Shown: piece after piece, positions 26,761-34,548 of the stretch
Numbering within the stretch: position 1 is the stretch's first letter
How the letters are laid out: every line of letters starts with the position of its first letter
From: Candidatus Kuenenia stuttgartensis
GTDB lineage: Bacteria; Planctomycetota; Planctomycetia; Pirellulales; UBA1268
Assembly: GCA_945877135.1 (NCBI GenBank)
Contig: CAMCQY010000025.1
Span: forward strand, 1-36,007
Direction of reading: 5' to 3'
Length of the DNA stretch: 36,007 bases
Made by a program: the position numbers and the translations under genes
The notes under the pieces: model-generated
What the model saw: only the letters and a program-made list of their open reading frames with translations
What the model was told of the DNA's origin: nothing
The model's database searches: none

Positions 26761-28377
26761 ATGGGACCACGCCCGCCTTCCTCCTCGCCAATGCCCTACC
26801 GCTGGGCCACCGCTGGCGACATCAACGCCTTTTTCGGGCTCTCGCTGGATAATCTGGCCGACCTCGTACTGGCCGTCTCGCTGCTGGCGGCCGTCTTCGA
26901 CTATCCGGCCCAATTCGCGCTCTCCCACTTTGTGCCGGGCACGGCCGTGGGCGTGGTGGTGGGCGACCTGATCTTCACCTGGATGGCCTTTCGTCTGGCC
27001 AGGCGGACCGGCCGCTCCGACATCACCGCCATGCCGCTGGGGCTCGACACGCCGAGCACGTTCGGCATGGTCTTCTTCGTGCTCGGCCCGGCCTATGCGG
27101 CGTCACTCGCCAGCGGCATGGAACGGGAGGCCGCCGCCCGTCATGCCTGGCATGTCGGCATGTGTGCCATCGTCGCCAGTGGGGTTTTCAAAGTGCTCTG
27201 TAGCTTTGTCGCCAACTCCATCCGCCGACTCGTGCCCCGCGCGGGCCTGCTCGGCAGTCTGACGGCCATCGCTCTGGCCCTGATCACCTTCCTGCCGCTT
27301 TTGGAGATCTTCGATTCGCCGCTCGTGGGCCTTGCCTCGTTGGGCATCGTGCTGGCGGCGCTCACGGCGCGGATTCCGTTTCCGGCACGGATCCCCGGCG
27401 CTCTGGCCGCCCTCGTGGTCGGCGGCGCGATCCACGCGATCGGCACCGTCACCGGTTGGATTCCCACGGTCGACTCGCATGCCGCGATCGACCCGCGGGC
27501 CGCACTCTGGCCGGTCGAATGGCTGTCGGCCCTGCGACTCGAGTGGCTGGAGGCGTGGAGCGACACGGTCAAGTATCTGCCGATTGTGATCCCCTTTGCC
27601 CTCGGCACGGTGGTCGGCGGCATCGACTGCACCGAAAGCGCCGCGGCGGCCGGCGATGAATACGACACCGGCTCCATCATCGGCGTCGAAGGAATCGCCA
27701 CGATCATCGCAGGAGCCTGCGGCGGCGTGATCCAGACCACCCCCTACATCGGTCACCCCGCCTACAAGGCGATGGGCGGCCGCGCGGCCTACACGCTTGC
27801 CACGGCGGTCTTCATCGGCGTCGCCGGACTCACGGGCAGCTTCGCCTACCTCTACCAGGCCATCCCCGGCCCAGCGATCCTGCCGATCCTCGTCTTCATC
27901 GGCCTGGAGATCACCGCCCAGAGTTTTCATGCCACGCCCCAGCGGCACTATCCGGCGGTGGCCATCGCGTGCGTGCCGGCACTTGCCGCGCTCGTGACGA
28001 TTCAGGCCGACAAGCTCATCGCCGCGGGCGCCGTGCCGACGGGCCCGCTGGCCCGCGAGCTCTTCTCGATCCGGCTCCTCTCCTCGGGCTTTATCGTCAC
28101 GAGTCTCCTCTGGGCGGGGCTGCTGGCGTCGCTCATCGACCAGAAACTTCTTGCGGCCGCCGGCTGGTGTCTGGCCGCCGGAGCCTGCACGCTCTTTGGC
28201 GTGATCCATTCCCCGTTTGCCGACGGCCGACTCTTTCTGCCATGGAGCATCGGACAACTTCCCGCCGAGGCCGCGGGACGTGGCCCTCTCGCGCTCGCCG
28301 GGTCCTACGCCCTGCTGGCTGCGATCTTCGCGGCGTGGCACATGGCCCTGCGGGGCCGTGCTCACTCGAGGCCGTAG
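26761..28377 (+). CDS. NCS2-like (xanthine/uracil family) permease
   Basis: This 538-aa membrane protein has roughly 12-14 hydrophobic segments. The central motif region DCTESAAAAGDEYDTGSIIG, followed by VEGIATIIAGACGGVIQTTPYIG and GGRAAYTLATAVF, matches the layout of NCS2/AzgA nucleobase permeases (a conserved acidic segment, then a G-T-S-x-x-T-T-Y-like loop). The N-terminal PLGLDTPSTFGMVFFVLGP is another conserved stretch. The sequence is divergent, so a nucleobase substrate is a family-level inference only. A start at 26791 (MPYRWATAGDI) is an alternative. Its 3' end overlaps the convergent lptD-like gene by 16 bases. Confidence 0.75.
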   Translation: MGPRPPSSSPMPYRWATAGDINAFFGLSLDNLADLVLAVSLLAAVFDYPAQFALSHFVPGTAVGVVVGDLIFTWMAFRLARRTGRSDITAMPLGLDTPSTFGMVFFVLGPAYAASLASGMEREAAARHAWHVGMCAIVASGVFKVLCSFVANSIRRLVPRAGLLGSLTAIALALITFLPLLEIFDSPLVGLASLGIVLAALTARIPFPARIPGALAALVVGGAIHAIGTVTGWIPTVDSHAAIDPRAALWPVEWLSALRLEWLEAWSDTVKYLPIVIPFALGTVVGGIDCTESAAAAGDEYDTGSIIGVEGIATIIAGACGGVIQTTPYIGHPAYKAMGGRAAYTLATAVFIGVAGLTGSFAYLYQAIPGPAILPILVFIGLEITAQSFHATPQRHYPAVAIACVPALAALVTIQADKLIAAGAVPTGPLARELFSIRLLSSGFIVTSLLWAGLLASLIDQKLLAAAGWCLAAGACTLFGVIHSPFADGRLFLPWSIGQLPAEAAGRGPLALAGSYALLAAIFAAWHMALRGRAHSRP

Positions 28378-31300
28378 GCACCCGCCATCGGGATGTCGAG
28401 GCCCGTGCGGCTGGCGAACTGCGTCCGCGACAGGAACCGCGGCTCGAGGTTGAACGTGAAGCCGACGTTGTTGCGGCTGTAGTCGACGTTGAAGCCAAAC
28501 GTCATCAGGAACGATTCGCCGATCCGCACGAGCTGGAAATTCTGCCCGATGTTCATCCCCTTGAGATTGAGCGCCGTGCCGAAGGAGCTCGCCCACTTGG
28601 GGCTCATACGGTAGGTGTAGGAGCCGGTGAGCACGCTGGCATCGATCGGGCCGCCGAATTCATTGAAACCTATATAGAAGCTGCCGCGGGGCGTGCGGTT
28701 GAGCAGCGCACCAAAGGTGTAGAGCTGCTGGCCCCCGGTGAAGAAGTCCACGTCGGCGGTCGAGAGCAGCGTGGTGCGGTCGCCCACGTGCCAGCGGAAG
28801 TCATACTGCCAGAGGCCGAGCGTCTGGCCGAAGTTCTGACTCGTCGTCGGGAAGAGTTCGCCGTCCACGTCGAAGACGATCCAGTCGATAATCCGGCGGT
28901 TGCCCATCGGGCCGCGCTTCGTCTGCCACCTCTGCCGTGCCCCGAGCCGGAAGGCAGTCAGGTCGTTGGCGATCTCCGTCGGACCGGTCACCCAGCCGCC
29001 CATGCCGCGGCGGACGGCGTAGGTCCGCGGGTCGTATTTATTGCTCGGGCCAAAGACAAACGGCGATCCCAGCGGCGTAGCCTGCCCCGGAATGGCGCCG
29101 TAATCCCAGTAGGGAATGTTGCGGCGGTATTGGTTGATCGTGTCGTCATCGATCTGATCGTAGAGCGGAAATTGCGTGATGCTCTGCGTGCTGTTGGCGT
29201 AGGAGAACTCCGCCTCCCAGACCACCTTGTGGGCGAGGCCGTGCACATTCCAGAGCTGGCTCTCCACCGAATCGTCCGACGTCCACATCGGCAGCGTCGA
29301 GCGGACGCCGACCTGCCCGTAGGCCCGGTCGATCGGCGACTGGGTGATGTCCTGACCCCAGTGGGCCAGTTCGCCGAGGGCGTAAGGAACGATCTTCACC
29401 ACGCCCGCCTGGAAGGGCAGGTCGATCTCCTGCCGCGTCGCCAGCCGCTCGCCGATGACGTTGTTTTCGTAGGGAAGCGTTGTCCAGATGCTCGACCCCT
29501 GCCCCGCCGTGGGCGTCTGCGGCAGGTTCTGTCGCACGTACGACACGCCTGAGTGCTGATACCACGTCAGCGAGTCCTGCAGGAGGGGCTGCCCCAGCCA
29601 GTAGTGGTCGAGCCGCGGCCACCACTCGCTCTGGGTGAAGAACGGATTGACGCGGACGCTTGTCAGCAGCCGCAGCTCACGGTTCTCGATCGGCCTGCGC
29701 AGGTCGAGCCAGGTCCGCTGTTCATAGCCTTCCTCCCACTCCGCCTCGTAGTATTCCTCGAGGAAGTTCATGTCACTGATCCAGCCGGCCGTGCCGCGAG
29801 CCTGCCAGCCGCCGAAGAAGCTCTCCGTACTGCCGCCGATATCTTGCCGGTGCCGCCAGAACGAACGGCCGCGGAAGGTGCGGTTGGGATAGCCCGGATA
29901 GGTGAAGTCGCGTCGATAGAGACCGAGATTATCCTGACCCACGTCGCCGATGAACCAAGCGTCGAGGTCGCCGCTGGCGGGTCCGCCGAAGCCTAAGAAG
30001 TCGGGCCGGTTGTAGAGCAGCGACGTGCCGCCGCCAGGGCCGCGGAGACTCAGGTAGTCAACGTCGAAGTCCCAGTCGACGCCGTCTGGCGGCCGCCGCC
30101 AGCCAAACACCTGGAAGGCATCCCAACTGGTGAGCAGCTGCGTGCCAAAGATGCGGTCGTTCTTGATCTGCGCATTATTGATATAGAAGGTCGGCTTCTT
30201 CGCATTGGTTGCCAGCACTGGCCACCAGAGCACCGGCACGCCGCCGAGCGTGAGCGTGTTGCCACGGCTCGTGATGAACTGCTGGTGCTCGACGGCAGGC
30301 TCACCGGTGACGGGATCGATCGCCCGCTGGCCGCCGGGTCCTGCCAACGGCACCTGTTCGTCGGTGAACTCGAGTTCGCGGGAGCGGAACTCCCAACTCG
30401 GCACGCCCAGTCGGCTCGAGGTGAGGCCCGTCTGCTGGGCGACGAAGCGGCTGCGGTCCACCTGGCGAAGCACGTCGGCCCGCAGCCGCACCACGCCGGA
30501 ATAGTTGTCAACCGGCGTGAGCACGGTTGCGCCGGTGATCACGCCGCTGGACCGCGGCACGTCGTAGAACATGCTCACCGCCTCGACGACCCGCTGCCCC
30601 TGCCGGAAGACGACGTTGCCCTCCATGTAGAGTTCGAGCGGCACATCGCCGGCCTGGGCGGCGTTGCCTTCGAGGTCAGGCTGCGACTGACCGCGGGTCC
30701 AGATCACGAGCCGGTCGGCGGAGATGTCGAGCGGGCCGGCCGGATCGACGCCGTCCACGACGAGGTTCACGCCCGAGGTGATCACCGCCACCCACTCGTT
30801 GCCCGCAGGACTGGGAAACCAGCGGATGTTGAGCGGCACGCTCGACCGCGGGAATGCCCGCAGCCGACGGGCGGTCGTGGCGGTGTTCACCTGCGGCACC
30901 GGCGCCGCACCAAATTCGCTGAACTGGGCCCGCTGGATCGGCTCCTCGGTCGCGGCATCGGCGTCGGCGTTGTAGGCGACCGGCACGACGCGGTCGGCGG
31001 GCGCATCGTAGATCGGCGGCATGCCCGCGTTGGGCACGACGCTGGCAAACTCGAGTGTCGGGTCGCGATGCATCCAGAAGCGGCCCGTCCAACGCGGACC
31101 GCGGACGGTCGTAGCGGCGGCATCGGCGCCGGCGGCTCCCGAACGCACAGAGACATTCCCCGCCATACGGACAAGCATGCTGCGGACGGCCGGCGGCGGC
31201 ATCTCTTCCCCGTCCACCGCATCGCCGTCGATCGATGGCGCCGGCTCCTGTTCGATCCAGACCACCGCCTCGTGGGCCACGGCCTCGGTCGTTCCCTGCG

Positions 31301-31634
31301 TGATCCGCACGCCGCCAGTGAGATGCCAGACGTCGTACGAGCCTTCCGTCCACCGCGCGGCCTGCGTGGCGTTGACCGTGACGTTCTCGCGCGGATCGGC
31401 CGACGGCACCTCGATCCTTCCCGCCTCGGCGATGGCCGCGGCCAGCCCGCGGGCAGGCAGCGAGGCAAGCGCGCCTGCGGTGGCCGTCTCCTTGAGCGGT
31501 TGCGCGTTGAGCGGTTGCGCGTTGAGCGGTTGCGCGTTGAGCGGCTGCACGGCAGCGGGAGGCTGCGCCGCAGCCGACCGTGTGCCCATCATCGTCACAA
31601 CGGCCGTCAGCAGGCATGTCACCAGCACCCGCAC
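28362..31634 (-). CDS. lptD: LptD-like outer-membrane lipid-assembly protein
   Basis: The product is 1090 aa from the GTG at 31634. The ORF track begins far upstream inside the divergent gene and is rejected, and an in-frame GTG at 31730 is another option. A signal peptide (VRVLVTCLLTAVVTMMGTRS AAA) is followed by a four-fold QPLNA-type repeat. Two LptA/OstA-like stretches are readable (HLTGGVRITQGTTEAVAHEA, then YMEGNVVFRQGQRVVEAVSM). Then come ITSRGNTLTLGGVPVLWWPV, the position of the LptD GVPV-x-x-x-P motif, and ~550 residues of aromatic-rich alternating strands typical of an outer-membrane barrel. The protein should insert lipopolysaccharide-like lipid into the outer leaflet. It is larger than E. 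coli LptD (784 aa). No LptE is seen nearby. Confidence 0.75.
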   Translation of the reverse strand: MRVLVTCLLTAVVTMMGTRSAAAQPPAAVQPLNAQPLNAQPLNAQPLKETATAGALASLPARGLAAAIAEAGRIEVPSADPRENVTVNATQAARWTEGSYDVWHLTGGVRITQGTTEAVAHEAVVWIEQEPAPSIDGDAVDGEEMPPPAVRSMLVRMAGNVSVRSGAAGADAAATTVRGPRWTGRFWMHRDPTLEFASVVPNAGMPPIYDAPADRVVPVAYNADADAATEEPIQRAQFSEFGAAPVPQVNTATTARRLRAFPRSSVPLNIRWFPSPAGNEWVAVITSGVNLVVDGVDPAGPLDISADRLVIWTRGQSQPDLEGNAAQAGDVPLELYMEGNVVFRQGQRVVEAVSMFYDVPRSSGVITGATVLTPVDNYSGVVRLRADVLRQVDRSRFVAQQTGLTSSRLGVPSWEFRSRELEFTDEQVPLAGPGGQRAIDPVTGEPAVEHQQFITSRGNTLTLGGVPVLWWPVLATNAKKPTFYINNAQIKNDRIFGTQLLTSWDAFQVFGWRRPPDGVDWDFDVDYLSLRGPGGGTSLLYNRPDFLGFGGPASGDLDAWFIGDVGQDNLGLYRRDFTYPGYPNRTFRGRSFWRHRQDIGGSTESFFGGWQARGTAGWISDMNFLEEYYEAEWEEGYEQRTWLDLRRPIENRELRLLTSVRVNPFFTQSEWWPRLDHYWLGQPLLQDSLTWYQHSGVSYVRQNLPQTPTAGQGSSIWTTLPYENNVIGERLATRQEIDLPFQAGVVKIVPYALGELAHWGQDITQSPIDRAYGQVGVRSTLPMWTSDDSVESQLWNVHGLAHKVVWEAEFSYANSTQSITQFPLYDQIDDDTINQYRRNIPYWDYGAIPGQATPLGSPFVFGPSNKYDPRTYAVRRGMGGWVTGPTEIANDLTAFRLGARQRWQTKRGPMGNRRIIDWIVFDVDGELFPTTSQNFGQTLGLWQYDFRWHVGDRTTLLSTADVDFFTGGQQLYTFGALLNRTPRGSFYIGFNEFGGPIDASVLTGSYTYRMSPKWASSFGTALNLKGMNIGQNFQLVRIGESFLMTFGFNVDYSRNNVGFTFNLEPRFLSRTQFASRTGLDIPMAGAYGLE
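31494..31553. repeat. 15-bp tandem repeat in the lptD-like gene
   Basis: GAGCGGTTGCGCGTT occurs three times in a row (31494-31538), followed by a diverged fourth unit. On the coding strand it gives QPLNA repeats just after the predicted signal-peptide cleavage site. It preserves the frame and may vary in copy number between strains. Confidence 0.9.
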
Positions 31635-32181
31635 CGCATCGAATCGCAGGCGCGCGGAGCCTCGGCGCGACGGAGCGTGAGTCCGATATCGCGAGGGCGC
31701 AGCGGTGGCGTGGTCGAGCGGAAAAAACACGCGTGCAGGGGAGTCTCTGGAGGGCGGAACTGGGCCGATCTTGAAATGCGCGGGACTATAGGAGTGCCTG
31801 CGCCGACGGGTCAAGGCGTTGCCGCCGCCGCTCAGACTCCGCAAGTCGTGGCTGCAAACGGGGTTACCGACGTGCGTGGGGCATCCCAAACGAGAATGCA
31901 GGCCTGTGCCTGCCGGGCCGTTCCGCAACGCCCTGCCCCCACAGGCCGCGCAGGCTGGGCTATCCGGAGAGCGACCACTCTGGCAACCCAGGCAACCTTC
32001 GGGCTCACGCCGTCTGCCCAGCCCGCTTCTCCCCGCCGCGGTACCATACTTCTCCGGACTGCGTGGACCGTGCTTTGCCCGCGGCTCTGGCGGGTTGCCC
32101 ACGCCGCCCTCGCCCCGCCCCATCGCTCGCCCTCCCCGTCCTTCAGCCTCCTCTTCCATCCTCACGCGAGTCGTTCGATCC
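31635..32181. other. Divergent intergenic region between lptD-like and RND exporter genes
   Basis: This 547-base gap holds the lptD promoter (31785-31814), the lptD leader with the alternative GTG start at 31730, and about 370 bases before the RND ATG. I see no gene in that stretch: its reading frames on both strands (for example the ORF-track extensions) show no recognisable domains. A possible -10 for the RND gene is TACCAT near 32042-32047, but it is weak. Confidence 0.5.
31785..31814 (-). promoter_or_regulatory. Candidate sigma-70-type promoter of the lptD-like gene
   Basis: The minus strand reads TTGACC, 18 bases, TATAGT: five of six matches in each hexamer, the best promoter in the window. 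Transcription would start near 31778, leaving a ~144-base leader to the GTG at 31634 or ~48 bases to the GTG at 31730. Confidence 0.65.
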
Positions 32182-34548
32182 ATGCCTGCGATTGAGCATC
32201 GTGTCGCACGCTGGCTGATCCGCCACCGGAATCTGCTCGCCGTTGTCGCGGTCGTGGCCACGATCCTGTCGGTCGCCCAATCGCGACGGCTCGAGTTCTC
32301 AAGGTCGATCGACACGATGTTCGACCGCACCGATCCGGCGCTCGTGCCCTACCGTAGGATGATCCGCGCGTTTGGTTCGAGCGAAGTGGTGCTGGCGGCC
32401 TACGACGACCCAGACCTCTTCTCCCCTCCGGGCATCGAACGGTTGCGGACGCTCACAGACACGCTCGCCGCGGTTCCTGGCATCGCCTCGGCCACGAGCC
32501 TCGCCGACACGCCGCTGGGAAATCGCATCATCGAGACCGACACGAGCCCGACTGCACGGCGCCTCGTTGAACTGTTGGAAGGGTATGCCGTCGGCACCGA
32601 CCACCGCACCGCCGCGGTCGTCTGCATGCTGGAGACTCCGGCTGCAGCGTCTGACGCAGCAACCACCAAAGCGTCTTCACAGCCGCAGTCGGACTTCCGC
32701 GCCGATGCGATCGATCGGCTCCGCGCTGTCATGGACGACCGACCCGCAGGCACTGTCGCGGGGGAGCCGGTGATGCTCCGCGACGGGTTCGCCATGCTCA
32801 AGCGTGACGGGAACCTGCTGGGAACGGCCAGCGCGGTCCTGGCCGGCGCGGTCCTGCTCGTCTCATTTCGCAGCGTTCGCTGGCTGGTCGTGCCGCTGGC
32901 GGTGGTGCTCCTGGCACTCTGGAGCACGCGGGGTGTGCTGGCCGTGATCGGCCTCAAGCTGACGATGGTCTCGACCATGCTTTCGGCAATGGTCACGGTA
33001 GTGGCGATCGCCACCGTCGTGCACGTGATCGTGGAGTTTCGGCGGCAGCGGGAGGAAGGGCTGTCCCCGGCCACGGCCCTCGAACGCACGATCTCGATCC
33101 TGTTCTGGCCGATGGTCGGCTCGATCGTCACCGACGTGATCGGCTTCGGATCACTCATCGCCAGCAGCGTCGGGCCGGTCCACGACTTCGGCATCATGAC
33201 GAGCGTGGGCGCGGTGATGGTGCTCGTCGCCGCGGCGCTCGTCGTGCCATTTCTGGCGCTCTGGGGACGATTCGACGCCGATCCGAAGCGGGCCTGGGGC
33301 GAGGGCGTGCTCGAACTCGGACTCGACGGGCTCGTGCAGCGGATCGTGCACCAGCCGGGTCCGATCCTGCTCGGGTCAACGCTGCTGGTGGCCGCGGCCA
33401 TGGCAGGTATGGCCTGGCTCCAAGTGGAGACCGATTTCACCCGCAACTTCCGCCGGTCGAGCCCCGTTGTTGCCTCCTACGACATGATCGAGTCACGCCT
33501 GGGAGGAGCCGGCGTGTGGGACGTGCTCCTGCCCGCAGGGAAGGCGATCGATGGCAAGGTGCTCGGCGACATGGCCCGGCTTGAACACCGGCTGCGGACC
33601 GAGGTCACGATTCCAGATGACGAGGGCCGACCGGTGCCCGCGCTGACCAAGGTGATAGGGTTGACCGACGTCATGGCGGCGGTGTCGCCGATTTCACTTG
33701 AGCGATTGCAGAGCACCCAGCTGGGCAGTTGGCTCGTGGCCGGCGCGATCGAGGTGATTCAGAAGCAGGTGCCACAGTTGAGCCGTACGTTCATCGGCCG
33801 CGATCCCGAAGACGGCTCCACCTGGCTGCGGGTGATGCTGCGAGCCCACGAACGACAGCCGGCGCCGCAGAAACGCGCCATCATCGATCAGGTCAACCGA
33901 ATCGTGGCTGAGGAATTTCCGGCCCGGGATGGTCGGCCGGCCGGGGCGGTGACGGGCTTCTTCGTGCTTCTGGCACAGCTCGTGGACAGGATGCTCTCCG
34001 ATCAGTGGCTCACGTTCCTGCTGGCCGCGGTGGGGATCTTTCTGTTTCTGGCGGTCAGCTTTCGCAGCATGCTGGTGGCGACGGTGGCGCTGGTGCCCAA
34101 TGCCCTGCCGATCTTCGTGGTGCTCGGACTGCTTGGCTGGGCCGGCGAGCGAATCAACATGGGCACGGCGATGATTGCGGCGGTGTCGATGGGGCTCTCG
34201 GTGGACAGTTCGATCCACTACCTCGCGGCCTTCCGTCGGAGGCTCGCATCGGGGGAGCCGATCGCCGCCGCACTCACCACTGCCCACCAGACCGCGGGCC
34301 GGGCGATGATCTTTTCGACGCTTGCACTCGTGATCGGTTTTCTCGCGCTTACGACCAGTGGGTTCATCCCCACCGTATCGTTCGGCGCACTCTCCAGCCT
34401 CACACTCACGGGCGGCCTTCTGGGTAACCTCGTCGTACTCCCCGTGCTGCTCTCCCTCCTGGGCCCTTGGCTCGGGCAGGGATGTCGTACCGCTGAAAAC
34501 ACGCTACATTCGTCGCTTCAACCCACAGACGCCAGGAGTGGCCCATGA
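32182..34548 (+). CDS. RND-superfamily (MMPL-type) exporter
   Basis: The product is 788 aa from the ATG at 32182 (MPAIEHRVARWLIRHRNLL); the ORF-track start 121 residues earlier adds only low-complexity sequence. It has the duplicated RND layout: one helix (about 17-36), an extracytoplasmic domain to about 210, and a helix bundle starting with LLGTASAVLAGAVLLVSF. A second lone helix follows near 395-415 (GPILLGSTLLVAAAMAGMAW), then a second extracytoplasmic domain (to about 610) and a final bundle containing GTAMIAAVSMGLSVDSSIHY. The Asp in SVDSSIHY is a typical proton-relay position. The cargo is unknown, perhaps a lipid or hydrophobic compound as in MMPL/HpnN-like exporters. The stop overlaps the pepA start by ATGA. 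Confidence 0.87.
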   Translation: MPAIEHRVARWLIRHRNLLAVVAVVATILSVAQSRRLEFSRSIDTMFDRTDPALVPYRRMIRAFGSSEVVLAAYDDPDLFSPPGIERLRTLTDTLAAVPGIASATSLADTPLGNRIIETDTSPTARRLVELLEGYAVGTDHRTAAVVCMLETPAAASDAATTKASSQPQSDFRADAIDRLRAVMDDRPAGTVAGEPVMLRDGFAMLKRDGNLLGTASAVLAGAVLLVSFRSVRWLVVPLAVVLLALWSTRGVLAVIGLKLTMVSTMLSAMVTVVAIATVVHVIVEFRRQREEGLSPATALERTISILFWPMVGSIVTDVIGFGSLIASSVGPVHDFGIMTSVGAVMVLVAAALVVPFLALWGRFDADPKRAWGEGVLELGLDGLVQRIVHQPGPILLGSTLLVAAAMAGMAWLQVETDFTRNFRRSSPVVASYDMIESRLGGAGVWDVLLPAGKAIDGKVLGDMARLEHRLRTEVTIPDDEGRPVPALTKVIGLTDVMAAVSPISLERLQSTQLGSWLVAGAIEVIQKQVPQLSRTFIGRDPEDGSTWLRVMLRAHERQPAPQKRAIIDQVNRIVAEEFPARDGRPAGAVTGFFVLLAQLVDRMLSDQWLTFLLAAVGIFLFLAVSFRSMLVATVALVPNALPIFVVLGLLGWAGERINMGTAMIAAVSMGLSVDSSIHYLAAFRRRLASGEPIAAALTTAHQTAGRAMIFSTLALVIGFLALTTSGFIPTVSFGALSSLTLTGGLLGNLVVLPVLLSLLGPWLGQGCRTAENTLHSSLQPTDARSGP
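34531..34548 (+). promoter_or_regulatory. Ribosome-binding site and ATGA start-stop overlap for pepA
   Basis: CAGGAGTGGCCC places AGGAG six bases before the pepA ATG (34545). This is one of the few strong Shine-Dalgarno sites in the window, and it lies inside the last codons of the RND gene. The RND stop TGA (34546-34548) overlaps the pepA ATG. Confidence 0.8.

Noticed and set aside
27103-28596. 497-aa minus-strand ORF across the permease
   Set aside because: It is antisense to a clear multi-helix membrane protein and has no family features.
31635-32330. N-terminal 230 residues of the 1322-aa lptD ORF and the 121-residue extension of the RND ORF
   Set aside because: Both extensions read through the divergent promoter region or into the neighbouring gene; the signal peptide and first membrane helix define later starts.
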